A DNA stretch of 64,000 bases, from contig NZ_JACGWX010000001.1 in assembly GCF_014137945.1 (NCBI RefSeq), forward strand, positions 744,001 through 808,000. Reading direction: 5' to 3'. The position numbers were made by a program, and so were the translations under genes. The first letter of the stretch is position 1. Every line of letters starts with the position of its first letter. The notes below the pieces were generated by a model. It worked only from the letters and a program-made list of their open reading frames with translations, had not been told where the DNA came from and did no database searches. The stretch comes from Microcella alkalica. Lineage in GTDB: Bacteria > Actinomycetota > Actinomycetes > Actinomycetales > Microbacteriaceae. Shown in pieces: positions 43,998-52,926 of this stretch.

Positions 43998-45779
43998 GTG
44001 AGCACCTCCGACCGCAGCGCCCCCCACGTGGGCACCTTCGCGGCCGAGCATCTCTCTCCGTCGTTCCCGGAAAGGGCGGCGCGCGGCACCGCGAGCCGGC
44101 TCCGCGCCTGGCAGGCCGCGGCGCTCGACAAGTACTTCGCGACCGAGCCGCGCGACTTCCTCGCCGCCGCGACGCCCGGTGCCGGCAAGACGACTTTCGC
44201 CCTCCGACTCGCGACCGAGCTGCTCGCGCGCCGCGCCGTCGATCGGGTGATCGTCGTCGCGCCGACCGAGCACCTCAAGCGCCAGTGGGCCGACGCGGCG
44301 CACCGCGTGGGAATCCGCCTCGATCCCGCCTTCCGCAACAGTCAGCGCATCATCCCGCGCGCCTTCCACGGCATCGCCGTCACCTACGCGCAGGTCGCCG
44401 CGAAGCCGTACCTCCACCGCACGCTCACCGAGACGGCGTCGACGCTCGTCATCCTCGACGAGGTGCACCACGGCGGCGACGCGCTCAGCTGGGGAGACGC
44501 CATCCGCGAGGCCTACGAGGGAGCCGCGAGGCGCCTGTCGCTCACGGGCACGCCCTTCCGCTCCGACACCGCGCCGATCCCGTTCGTGTCGTACGTGCCC
44601 GATGAGCAGGGCATCCGAGTCTCGCAGACCGATTACGCGTACGGGTACGGGCGCGCCCTCGCTGACGGCGTCGTCCGGCCCGTGCTCTTCATGGCCTACG
44701 CGGGGAAGGTGCGCTGGCGGACCACGACCGGCGACGAGATGGAGGCCCACCTCGGCCAGGGCGACACGCAGGACGTCACCTCCCAGGCCTGGCGCACCGC
44801 GCTCGACCCCGAGGGGCAGTGGATGCCCGGGGTGCTGTCCGCCGCTGACCGCCGGCTGACCGAGGTGCGCCACTCCGTGCCCGACGCCGGAGGTCTCGTC
44901 ATCGCGACGGACCAGACCGCCGCACGCGCCTACGGGGCGCTGCTGCACCGGCTGACGGGGGAGGAGCCGACGGTCGTGCTCTCCGACGACAAGGGCGCGA
45001 GCGGGCGGATCCAGCAGTACGCCGATGGCGACGGTCGCTGGCTCGTCGCCGTCCGGATGGTCTCCGAGGGGGTGGACGTGCCGCGGCTCGCGGTCGGCGT
45101 CTACGCGACGAGCTCGTCGACCCCGCTGTTCTTCGCGCAGGCGATCGGGCGCTTCGTGCGCGCGCGGCGCCGAGGCGAGACGGCGTCGATCTTCATCCCG
45201 AGCGTCCCGCCCATCATGGGTCTCGCCAACGAGCTCGAGCGCGAGCGCGATCACGCGCTCGACCGCGAGGGCTCAGGAGACGAGCTGCTGGCCGACGATC
45301 TGATGCGCGAGGCCGAGACGGGCGAGAGCGCGAGCGACGCGCTCACGGAGACCTACGCCTTCGCGGCGCTGGAGTCGCACGCGCAGTTCGACAAGGTGCT
45401 CTACGAGGGCGTCGAGTTCGGCCAGCAGGCCGAGGTCGGCAGTCTCGAGGAGCTCGACTTCCTCGGCCTCCCCGGCATCCTCGAGCCCGACCAGGTGCAC
45501 GAGCTGCTGCGATCGCGCTATCAGCGCCAGATGCGCCGCGTCGCCGAGCGCCCGCCCTCCGAGCGCCAGCCCGCCCCGCTCTATCGCACGCTCAAGGAGC
45601 AGCGCACGCTGCTCAACAACCTCGTCGGTCTGCGCGCCAAGCTCACCGGTCAGCCGCACGGCCACGTGCACGCCGAACTGCGCCGCGTCTGCGGCGGTCC
45701 CGCGGTCGGGCAGGCGAGCGTCGCGCAGCTGCAGTCGCGCATCGACTTCCTGCGCAGGCAGATGGCCGCCGGCGGCTGA
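43998..45779 (+). CDS. DEAD/DEAH-box (SF2) helicase
   Basis: The 593-residue ATPase has motif I as TPGAGKTTFALRLA, motif Ia VVAPTEHLKRQW, motif II LDEVHHGG, motif III LSLTGTPFRS, and motifs V/VI VSEGVDVPRL and QAIGRFVRARRRGE. It resembles restriction-type and UvrB-like SF2 helicases, but no nuclease domain is visible. The C-terminal 200 residues are mostly helical and of unknown role. The GTG at 43998 is 12 bases after dinB and has TAGCAT upstream. Coupling with dinB hints at DNA repair, unproven. Confidence 0.9.
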   Translation: MSTSDRSAPHVGTFAAEHLSPSFPERAARGTASRLRAWQAAALDKYFATEPRDFLAAATPGAGKTTFALRLATELLARRAVDRVIVVAPTEHLKRQWADAAHRVGIRLDPAFRNSQRIIPRAFHGIAVTYAQVAAKPYLHRTLTETASTLVILDEVHHGGDALSWGDAIREAYEGAARRLSLTGTPFRSDTAPIPFVSYVPDEQGIRVSQTDYAYGYGRALADGVVRPVLFMAYAGKVRWRTTTGDEMEAHLGQGDTQDVTSQAWRTALDPEGQWMPGVLSAADRRLTEVRHSVPDAGGLVIATDQTAARAYGALLHRLTGEEPTVVLSDDKGASGRIQQYADGDGRWLVAVRMVSEGVDVPRLAVGVYATSSSTPLFFAQAIGRFVRARRRGETASIFIPSVPPIMGLANELERERDHALDREGSGDELLADDLMREAETGESASDALTETYAFAALESHAQFDKVLYEGVEFGQQAEVGSLEELDFLGLPGILEPDQVHELLRSRYQRQMRRVAERPPSERQPAPLYRTLKEQRTLLNNLVGLRAKLTGQPHGHVHAELRRVCGGPAVGQASVAQLQSRIDFLRRQMAAGG

Positions 45780-45814
45780 GACCGCGCGCGCCCGCGGCGC
45801 GGCAGGATGGTCGC

Positions 45815-46915
45815 ATGCGCGACACACCCTGCCTCGTCGTCGACGCCGACGTGCTCGAGGCGAACCTCTCCGCGATGGCCGAGCACGCCCGAGCACGGGG
45901 CCTGGCCCTCCGGCCGCACGCGAAGACGCACAAGTCGCTCGACATCGCGCGGCACCAGCTCGCCCACGGGGCCGTCGGGCTCACCGTGGCGACGGTCGCC
46001 GAGGCGGAGGTCTTCGCGGCAGGGGGGTTCGACGATCTCTTCATCGCCTATCCGATCTGGGCGGAAGGGCCGCGCGCGGAGCGTCTCCGCGCGCTCACGA
46101 CCCTCGCGCGCGTGCGCGTCGGGGCCGATTCCGTCGAGAGCGTGCGGATGCTCGCCGCCGCTGTGCACGCCGGTCGCCGCGCTGCCGGCTCGGCCTCCGA
46201 CCGCGCCGACAGCACCCCGCTCGCGATCGCAGTCGAGGTCGACAGCGGGCACCACCGCTCCGGCTGCGCGCCCGACCGGGCCGCGGAGGTCGCCGCCGCC
46301 GCGCGCGACGCCCGGCTCGCGGTCGACGGAGTGTTCACCTTCCCCGGGCACTCCTACGGGCTCGGGGCGGGCGACGACGCTGCGCGGGACGAGGCCGCGG
46401 CCCTCACGATCGCGCGCGACGCGCTCACGGCCGCCGGCATCCCGTGCCCCATCGTGAGCGGCGGGTCGACGCCGAGCGCGCACGCGGCCGATCAGGGCGT
46501 GCTGACCGAGCTGCGGCCGGGCGTCTACGCCCTCGGCGACGCGCAGCAGTGGGAGCTCGGATCATGCGACCCGGCATCGATCGCCCTGTGGGCGCTCGCG
46601 ACGGTCGTGAGCCGGCGCGAGGGCATCGTGGTGCTCGATGCGGGCAGCAAGATGCTCGGGGCCGATCGTCCCGGCTGGACGACGGGCTTCGGACGCGTGC
46701 TCGACGCGCCGGAGGCGCGCATCGTGGCGCTCTCGGAGCATCACGCGACCATCTCGCTACCGGTGGGAATGGACGCGCCGGCTGTGGGGACGCGGATGCG
46801 CGTCGCACCGAACCACGTCTGCTCGGCCGTCAACCTCGCCGATGCGCTCGTCATCGAGCGCGCGGGCGTCGAGACGGGCACGTGGTCGGTGTCGGCACGC
46901 GGTGCGAACACCTAG
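45815..46915 (+). CDS. PLP-dependent D-serine dehydratase / D-threonine aldolase-like protein
   Basis: Fold-type III (alanine-racemase-like) enzyme of 366 residues. The PLP lysine is in LRPHAKTHKSLD near residue 37. IAVEVDSGHHRSG and VSGGSTPSA bind cofactor phosphate. The C-terminal metal site of the DSD1/D-threonine aldolase family is visible as a histidine and cysteine in PNHVCSAVNL. The substrate, D-serine, D-threonine or related hydroxy amino acids, cannot be fixed. CAGGAT ends six bases before the ATG. Confidence 0.87.
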   Translation: MRDTPCLVVDADVLEANLSAMAEHARARGLALRPHAKTHKSLDIARHQLAHGAVGLTVATVAEAEVFAAGGFDDLFIAYPIWAEGPRAERLRALTTLARVRVGADSVESVRMLAAAVHAGRRAAGSASDRADSTPLAIAVEVDSGHHRSGCAPDRAAEVAAAARDARLAVDGVFTFPGHSYGLGAGDDAARDEAAALTIARDALTAAGIPCPIVSGGSTPSAHAADQGVLTELRPGVYALGDAQQWELGSCDPASIALWALATVVSRREGIVVLDAGSKMLGADRPGWTTGFGRVLDAPEARIVALSEHHATISLPVGMDAPAVGTRMRVAPNHVCSAVNLADALVIERAGVETGTWSVSARGANT

Positions 46916-46921
46916 CGCGCG

Positions 46922-47716
46922 TCAGAGTCGCGCGAATCGCGCGCGGGCGAAACCGTAGACGCCGTAGATCACAAGCCCCGCGCCGATCGACGCGAGCCAG
47001 AACTCGCCGAGGAATCCGCGACGGACGGCGCCGAGCGCTCCGGCGAGACCGGTGACGTCGTTCGGGTCGACCTCGATGGCCTCGACGATGATGAGCCCGG
47101 CGAGGAGGAGGAACGCGATGCCGCGAGCGACGTAGCCGACGGCGCCGAGCGCGCGCACGGCGCGGCCCCGCCGCTCCGCCATCGGCCGGAGCTCCCAGGA
47201 GAAGCGCCGACGGAGGCCCTTGACGACGAAGTACCCGCCGACGATCGCGATCCCGACGCCGATGAGCACGAGGACCACGGCGCCGGCGGTGGAGTCGAGG
47301 AGGAAGGCGCTGAGGGCGCGCGAGGTGCGACCCGATTGCAGGTCTCCGCCGAAGAGCAGGATGCCGGGAGGCACCGCCAGGGCGAGGTAGACGAGGCCCT
47401 GGGCGGCGCTGGAGACGCCGGAGGTCCAGCGGTGCATCGGGCCGCCGTTGAGGATCGCGTCGGCGAGCATCCACAGCCCGAGACCGACGAGGCTCACGAT
47501 CACGGCGACGAGGAGGACGGCGCCGAGCGGAGCGGCGGCGATGGCCTCGAACGCGCCCACCTCGTCGGGCCGAGCACGTCGATCACCGAACGCGACCGCG
47601 ATCGCGAGAGCCCCGATGATGACGTGGAGCAGCCCCGTGACGACCCACCCGAATCGGGCGACGAGGGTGAAGATCCGACTCTCGTGCACCTGCTGAACGG
47701 CCTCGGAACCGTTCAC
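46922..47716 (-). CDS. DUF1206 membrane protein, copy 3 of 3
   Basis: The 264-residue protein has six predicted helices arranged as three helix pairs. Landmarks shared with its two neighbours are RFGWVVTGLLHVIIGALA, KGLRRRFSWELR, VGYVARGIAFLLLAGL and the ending YGVYGFARARFARL. GTG 47716 overlaps the middle copy as GTGA. The function of DUF1206 is unknown. It ends four bases from the convergent PLP enzyme gene. Confidence 0.88.
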   Translation of the reverse strand: MNGSEAVQQVHESRIFTLVARFGWVVTGLLHVIIGALAIAVAFGDRRARPDEVGAFEAIAAAPLGAVLLVAVIVSLVGLGLWMLADAILNGGPMHRWTSGVSSAAQGLVYLALAVPPGILLFGGDLQSGRTSRALSAFLLDSTAGAVVLVLIGVGIAIVGGYFVVKGLRRRFSWELRPMAERRGRAVRALGAVGYVARGIAFLLLAGLIIVEAIEVDPNDVTGLAGALGAVRRGFLGEFWLASIGAGLVIYGVYGFARARFARL

Positions 47717-48510
47717 AGACGCGACCAGCGAGCCCGCGCGCCGCAGTAGACGCCGTAGGCGACGAGGCCGACGCCGACGATGCTCAGGAGCGCGACGCCG
47801 AACGGAAGCTCCGCGATCGCGCGGAGCGCGCCGTCGAGCCCCGTCACGCCGCTCGAATCGGCGGTGACGGCCGCCACGATCACGAGCACGCCGAGCGCGA
47901 GGAGGGCGACGCCCTTCGCGACGTAGCCGATGACCCCGAGCGTGACGACCGTGCGGCCGGTCTTGCCGTCGGGGACGCGCAGGTCGTCGCGGAAGCCTCG
48001 ACGGGCGCCCTTCACGATGAAGTACGCACCGATGCCCCCGATCACGGCACCGAGCAAGCCGAGGACGAAGACCCCGCCTGGCGTGCCGATGAGGAAGGCG
48101 CTGACCTCGCGGGCGTCCTCGACGGAGTCCGAGCGCCCACCCATAGCGATCGTCACGGCGGATGCGGCGAGAGCGCCGTAGACGAGCCCCTTGAGCGCGG
48201 ACACAAGACCCCTGCCGATCTCGCCGGCCGGCAGGAGCAGCAGGAGCCCTTCGATGAGCAGCCACAGAGCGAGCGCGGCGAGCCCCGCGGCAAGAGCCCA
48301 CGTGAGGATCATGCCTCCGGGAGTCGCCGCGATCGCGCTCAGCGCACCCGAGGGGTCGGCGTCCTGACCGCCCGTTCCCGCGCCGGTTGCGACGCCGAGC
48401 GCGAGGAGGCCCATGAGCACGTGCAGGAGCCCGTTCGTGGCGAAGCCCGTTCGCGCCGCGATCTGGAACGGCCTGCTGCTCCGGGCCTCACTGACGGCGC
48501 GGGCTCTCAC
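47713..48510 (-). CDS. DUF1206 membrane protein, copy 2 of 3
   Basis: The 265-residue paralogue has TGFATNGLLHVLMGLLALG, KGARRGFRDDLR, IGYVAKGVALLALGVL and the ending YGVYCGARARWSRL. It begins with GTG 48510 overlapping the first copy's stop, and its own stop overlaps the third copy's start, so all three are coupled on one message. Low-complexity alanine- and glycine-rich helices make distant homology hard to judge. The role is unknown. Confidence 0.88.
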   Translation of the reverse strand: MRARAVSEARSSRPFQIAARTGFATNGLLHVLMGLLALGVATGAGTGGQDADPSGALSAIAATPGGMILTWALAAGLAALALWLLIEGLLLLLPAGEIGRGLVSALKGLVYGALAASAVTIAMGGRSDSVEDAREVSAFLIGTPGGVFVLGLLGAVIGGIGAYFIVKGARRGFRDDLRVPDGKTGRTVVTLGVIGYVAKGVALLALGVLVIVAAVTADSSGVTGLDGALRAIAELPFGVALLSIVGVGLVAYGVYCGARARWSRL

Positions 48511-49319
48511 AGCCGGGCCAGCCGTGCACGCGCTGCTGTGTAGAACCCATGGGAGATGAGCCCGAGCCCGACGATCGCGAGCAGCAGGGGGCCGGCGGGG
48601 GAAAGAGCGAGACCCGCGAGCTGCCCGTCGAGTCCGGCGGGTCCGGCAGGGAGGAAGGCCGCGACAAGGGTGAACGCGCCCAGGATGCCGAGAGCGATCG
48701 CCTTGCCGACGTAGGCGACGCGACCGGCGATGAGTGTGGGGCGCCGACCCGAGGACTCCGCGGGGACGCGTATGTCGTCGAGGAATCCGCGTCGCCATCC
48801 CTTGAGCGCGAAGTAGGCCGCGACCGTGAGGATGAGGAGGGCGAAGATCGCGAGGACGACAGGGCCCACGGGAAGCTGCATGACGGAGCTGGAGAGGCTG
48901 CCTGGATCCTCCTGGGGATTGCTGCGGCCGGCGGCGGCGATGCTTCCGCTGCTGAGGCCGAGCAGGAGGTACGCGACGCCGCGGCCGATCATGACGGCGC
49001 GATCTCGGGTGGGGTGATCGCGGTGGCGTCCGAGGAAGGGGTTGGCGAGCATCCATGCGCCCAGGAGGACGTAGCCGATCGCGATGACCCAGAACAGCAC
49101 GGCGCCGCCGGGGTTGGCTGCGACCACGCGGAGGGCGCCGACGCTCTCGGCGCCGGGGGTGACGAGCACGGCGATCGGGATGGACAGCACGATGACGCCG
49201 AGCAGGACGTGGAGGACGCCGTTCACGGCGAAGCCGGTGCGGCTGACGACGCGGTATGTGCGGGTGGAAACGGCGACGCCGTGCGGGCGCGCGGCATCGC
49301 CCTCGGTGCGGGAGGTCAT
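48507..49319 (-). CDS. DUF1206 membrane protein, copy 1 of 3
   Basis: The 270-residue paralogue has TGFAVNGVLHVLLGVIVLS, KGWRRGFLDDIR, VAYVGKAIALGILGAF and the ending HGFYTAARARLARL. It has a longer N-terminus (MTSRTEGDAARPHG). TAGCCT (minus, 49331-49326) ends six bases before the ATG, so the three-gene message appears leaderless. The copies have diverged between conserved blocks, arguing for old duplication. Confidence 0.88.
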   Translation of the reverse strand: MTSRTEGDAARPHGVAVSTRTYRVVSRTGFAVNGVLHVLLGVIVLSIPIAVLVTPGAESVGALRVVAANPGGAVLFWVIAIGYVLLGAWMLANPFLGRHRDHPTRDRAVMIGRGVAYLLLGLSSGSIAAAGRSNPQEDPGSLSSSVMQLPVGPVVLAIFALLILTVAAYFALKGWRRGFLDDIRVPAESSGRRPTLIAGRVAYVGKAIALGILGAFTLVAAFLPAGPAGLDGQLAGLALSPAGPLLLAIVGLGLISHGFYTAARARLARL

Positions 49320-49404
49320 CCGCCCAGGCTAGAGGGCGACGGGGATTCGCGTCGCGGGGTTGCCGCTGATCTCCGCGCGCGCTAGGTCGGGCACGGCTCC
49401 CGGT

Positions 49405-52400
49405 TCAGCGGAAGTCGCGGCTCGCGATGGTCGCTCTCAGCGGCAGGTTCTCGACCCGGTCGGCTACGATCGCGATGACGCCCTCGCGCGAGCGCTCGAG
49501 CGTGCCGCGGACGATCAGCGCCCGGCTCTCCCGGACGACCCGGCGGTAGCGGCCCCACAGCCCGACCGAGCAGACGACGTTGACGAGCCCGGTCTCGTCC
49601 TCGATGTTGAGGAAGGTGATGCCGCTCGCGGTCGCCGGCCGCTGCCGGTGCGTGACCACCCCGGCGATCTCGACGCGGCGCCCCGGCTCGGCGGTGCGGA
49701 GGTCGAGAGCGGTGAGCACGCCCCGCCGGTCGAGCGCGGGGCGTGCGTAGCGCACGGGGTGGTCGCCCGGCGTGATCCCCGTCGAGACGAGGTCGGCGAC
49801 CATCGTCTCGGCGTCATCGAGATCCGTGAACAGCGGCGGCTGCACGGCGACGATCGTCCCGGGCAGATACTCGGGGCGGGCCTGCGCTGCCGCGCCCGCC
49901 GCCCACAGCGCGGCGCGTCGCGAGAGGCCGAGCACGTCGAAGGCTCCGGCTGTCGCGAGCGCCTCGAGCTGCGCCGCCGTGAGCCCCGTGCGGTAGGCGA
50001 GCTCGGTGAGGTCGCGGTACGGACGGCCGCGCTCACGCTCGGCGACGATGCGCTCCGCGGTCGGGCGGCCGATGCCCGACACCGCGGCGAGCCCCTGCCG
50101 GACGGCGAGGTCGGAGTCGCGGCGGTGCCTGACGCAGTCGGCGAGGTCGCCGTCGGTGGAGTCGGGACGGAACTCGGGCACGGGGGGCTGGATGCGGCAG
50201 GCGCAGTCGGCGAGACCCGTCGGGGCCGCGCGGCGGGCATCCGCCCCGACCGCGGCGAAGGGGTCGTCGACCGTCAGGTCGACGCGCTCGAGCCCCGCCT
50301 CGACGCCGGAGCGCAGGATGCAGGGCGTGCGCACCTCGACGCCGTGCCGCTCGGCGTCGGCGGCGAGGGAGGCAGGGGAGTAGAAGCCCATCGGCTGGGC
50401 GCGCAGGAGGGCGGCGAGGAAGACGCCCGGGTAGTGCAGCTTGAGCCACGAGCTCGCGTAGACGAGCAGGCCGAAGCTGATCGAGTGGCTCTCGGCGAAG
50501 CCGAAGTTCGCGAAGGCCTGGATGCGCCCGTAGATCTCGTCGGCGAGGCGCCCGGTGATGCCGTTGCCCGCCATGCCGGCGTAGAGGGTCTCGCGCAGCG
50601 ACTCGATGCGCTCGAGGCCGCGCTTGCTGCCCATCGCGCGGCGCAGCAGGTCGGCGTCGTCGCCCGTGCAGCCGCCGACCGCCATGGCGATCTGCATGAG
50701 CTGTTCCTGGAAGACGGGCACGCCGAGGGTGCGCTCGAGCGGCTCGACGAGCTTCGGGTGGTCGTACGTGATGGGCTCCTCGCCGAGCTTGCGGCGCACG
50801 AACGGGTGCACGGCGCCGCCCTGGATGGGCCCGGGGCGCACGAGAGCGATCTGCACGACGAGGTCGTAGAAGCGGCGCGGCTGCAGGCGCGGCAGGAGGC
50901 TCATCTGCGCGCGGCTCTCGACCTGGAAGACGCCCACCGAGTCGGCGCGGCACAGCATGTCGTAGGTCGCCTGCTCCTCCTTCGGCAGAGTGGCGAGCTC
51001 CCACCGCTCGCCGAGGTGCTCGTCGACGAGATCGAAGGCGTACTGCAGCGCCGCGAGCATGCCGAGGCCCAGCAGGTCGAACTTGACGAGGCCCATCCAG
51101 GCGCAGTCGTCCTTGTCCCACTGCAGGACGGTGCGGCCCTCCATGCGCGCGTGCTCGATCGGCACGATCTCGCCGACGGGGCGATCGGTGAGCACCATGC
51201 CGCCGGAGTGGATGCCGAGGTGCCGGGGGTAGGTGAGCACCTGCTGGGCGAGTGCGACGACGGGCTCGGGGATGTCGTGGTCGTCGCTCGAGAGGACGGC
51301 GCCCCAGCGCTCCACCTGCTTGCTCCACGCATCCTGCTGCCCCACGGAGTACCCGAGCGCGCGCGCCATGTCGCGCACGGCGTTCTTCGGCCGGTACGAG
51401 ATGACGTTCGCGACCTGGGCGGCGTTGCGCCGGCCGTATCTCTCGTAGACGTACTGGATGACCTCCTCGCGCCGGTCGGAGTCGAAGTCGACGTCGATGT
51501 CGGGCTCCTCGTCGCGCAGCGCCGAGAGGAAGCGCTCGAAGGGCAGCCGGTAGCCGATGGAGTCGACGGCGGTGATGTCGAGCAGGTAGCAGACGGCCGA
51601 GTTCGCGGCCGAGCCCCGCCCCTGGCAGAGGATGCCCCTCCCGCGCGCGAACTGCACGATGTCGTGGACGATGAGGAAGTAGCCGGGGAAGTTCTTCTGC
51701 TCGATGACGTCGAGCTCGCGGGCGATGCGCGCGCGATCGGGGTCGCTCGCGTCGGGGTACTTGCGCGGCACGGCGGCCCAGACGAGCTCGCGCAGCCAGC
51801 TCATCGGCGTGTGGCCGGCCGGCACCTCCTGCGCGGGCAGCTGCGGCTTCGCCTGCCGCAGCGGGAACCCGAGCGCGTCGGCGAGCTCGACGCTGCGCGC
51901 GACCGCGCCGGGGTGGCGGGCGAAGCGCTCGGCCATCTCGGCGCCGCTGCGCAGGTGGGCGGTGCCCGCGGCGGGCAGCCATCCCTCCATGTCGTCGAGG
52001 CTGCGTCGCGCGCGCAACGCGGCGAACGCGGTGGCGAGGGGATGCCGGGCGGGCGTCGCGTAGTGCACGCCGCCGGTCGCGACGACGGGCAGGCCGCGAT
52101 CGCGGGCGAGGGCCGCGAGGGCGTCGTTGTGCACGGAGTCGAGCGGCCGCCCGTGGTCCATCAGCTCGACGACGACGCCCTCGCGGCCGAAGCGCGCGAC
52201 GAGGGCGTCGAGCGCGGAGCCCGCCGCCTCGACCTGCGCGCTCGTCGGCACGGCCCGCTGGCCGAGGGCGGCGCGCACGGCGCCCTTGCGGCAGCCGGTG
52301 AGCACGACCCACTCGCCGGCCGCCTGCGCGGCGAGCTCGTCGAGGTCGTAGACGGGGCGGCCCTTCTCGCCGCCGGCGAGCTGGCTCTCGGTGATCGCGG

Positions 52401-52881
52401 CGGCGAGCCGGTGGTACCCCGCCTGCCCCCGCGCGAGCACGAGCAGGTGGGTGCCCTCGGGGTCGGCGACGCCCTGCTGCGAGCCGGTGAGCCCGAGGCT
52501 CAGCTCAGCGCCGAACACGGTCGTGAGGCCGTAGGGCTCGGCGGCCTCGGCCATGCGGACGACGCCGTAGAGCCCGTCGTGGTCGGTGAGCGCGAGGCCG
52601 TGCAGTCCGAGCCGCGCAGCCTCCTCCAGAAGCTCCTCCGGGCTCGAGGCGCCGTCGAGGAAGGAGAACGACGAGTGGGCGTGCAACTCGGCGTACGGGA
52701 CGATCGTCTCGGGGTCGGGGCGGTCGAGCTCGGCTGCGCGGTACGGGGCGCGCTTGTGCGACCAGGCGGGCGAGTCGCCGCCGTCGGCGCCGGGCGGCGG
52801 CGCGGTGCCGGGGCGAGTGCCGTCGCGCAGAGCGCGCTCGAACTCGCTCCAGGGGATGGGCGGGTTGTGCCAGCCGGCCAT
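49405..52881 (-). CDS. dnaE2: Error-prone DNA polymerase III alpha subunit DnaE2 (ImuC)
   Basis: C-family translesion polymerase of 1158 residues. The N-terminal PHP domain opens YAELHAHSSFSFLDGASSPE. The palm catalytic acids are in EPDIDVDFDSDRREE, preceded by QGRGSAANSAVCY. A helix-hairpin-helix (GRPTAERIVAERERGRPY) and a C-terminal OB domain (VEIAGVVTHRQRPATASG) follow. The ATG at 52881 lies 45 bases after imuB with no clear ribosome-binding site. With imuA and imuB it forms the SOS-induced mutasome, where DnaE2 does the synthesis. Confidence 0.96.
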   Translation of the reverse strand: MAGWHNPPIPWSEFERALRDGTRPGTAPPPGADGGDSPAWSHKRAPYRAAELDRPDPETIVPYAELHAHSSFSFLDGASSPEELLEEAARLGLHGLALTDHDGLYGVVRMAEAAEPYGLTTVFGAELSLGLTGSQQGVADPEGTHLLVLARGQAGYHRLAAAITESQLAGGEKGRPVYDLDELAAQAAGEWVVLTGCRKGAVRAALGQRAVPTSAQVEAAGSALDALVARFGREGVVVELMDHGRPLDSVHNDALAALARDRGLPVVATGGVHYATPARHPLATAFAALRARRSLDDMEGWLPAAGTAHLRSGAEMAERFARHPGAVARSVELADALGFPLRQAKPQLPAQEVPAGHTPMSWLRELVWAAVPRKYPDASDPDRARIARELDVIEQKNFPGYFLIVHDIVQFARGRGILCQGRGSAANSAVCYLLDITAVDSIGYRLPFERFLSALRDEEPDIDVDFDSDRREEVIQYVYERYGRRNAAQVANVISYRPKNAVRDMARALGYSVGQQDAWSKQVERWGAVLSSDDHDIPEPVVALAQQVLTYPRHLGIHSGGMVLTDRPVGEIVPIEHARMEGRTVLQWDKDDCAWMGLVKFDLLGLGMLAALQYAFDLVDEHLGERWELATLPKEEQATYDMLCRADSVGVFQVESRAQMSLLPRLQPRRFYDLVVQIALVRPGPIQGGAVHPFVRRKLGEEPITYDHPKLVEPLERTLGVPVFQEQLMQIAMAVGGCTGDDADLLRRAMGSKRGLERIESLRETLYAGMAGNGITGRLADEIYGRIQAFANFGFAESHSISFGLLVYASSWLKLHYPGVFLAALLRAQPMGFYSPASLAADAERHGVEVRTPCILRSGVEAGLERVDLTVDDPFAAVGADARRAAPTGLADCACRIQPPVPEFRPDSTDGDLADCVRHRRDSDLAVRQGLAAVSGIGRPTAERIVAERERGRPYRDLTELAYRTGLTAAQLEALATAGAFDVLGLSRRAALWAAGAAAQARPEYLPGTIVAVQPPLFTDLDDAETMVADLVSTGITPGDHPVRYARPALDRRGVLTALDLRTAEPGRRVEIAGVVTHRQRPATASGITFLNIEDETGLVNVVCSVGLWGRYRRVVRESRALIVRGTLERSREGVIAIVADRVENLPLRATIASRDFR

Positions 52882-52926
52882 CAGCGGCGCCGCCCCGCGC
52901 GCACCGGCCGCGGCGCCGCCGCGCGC

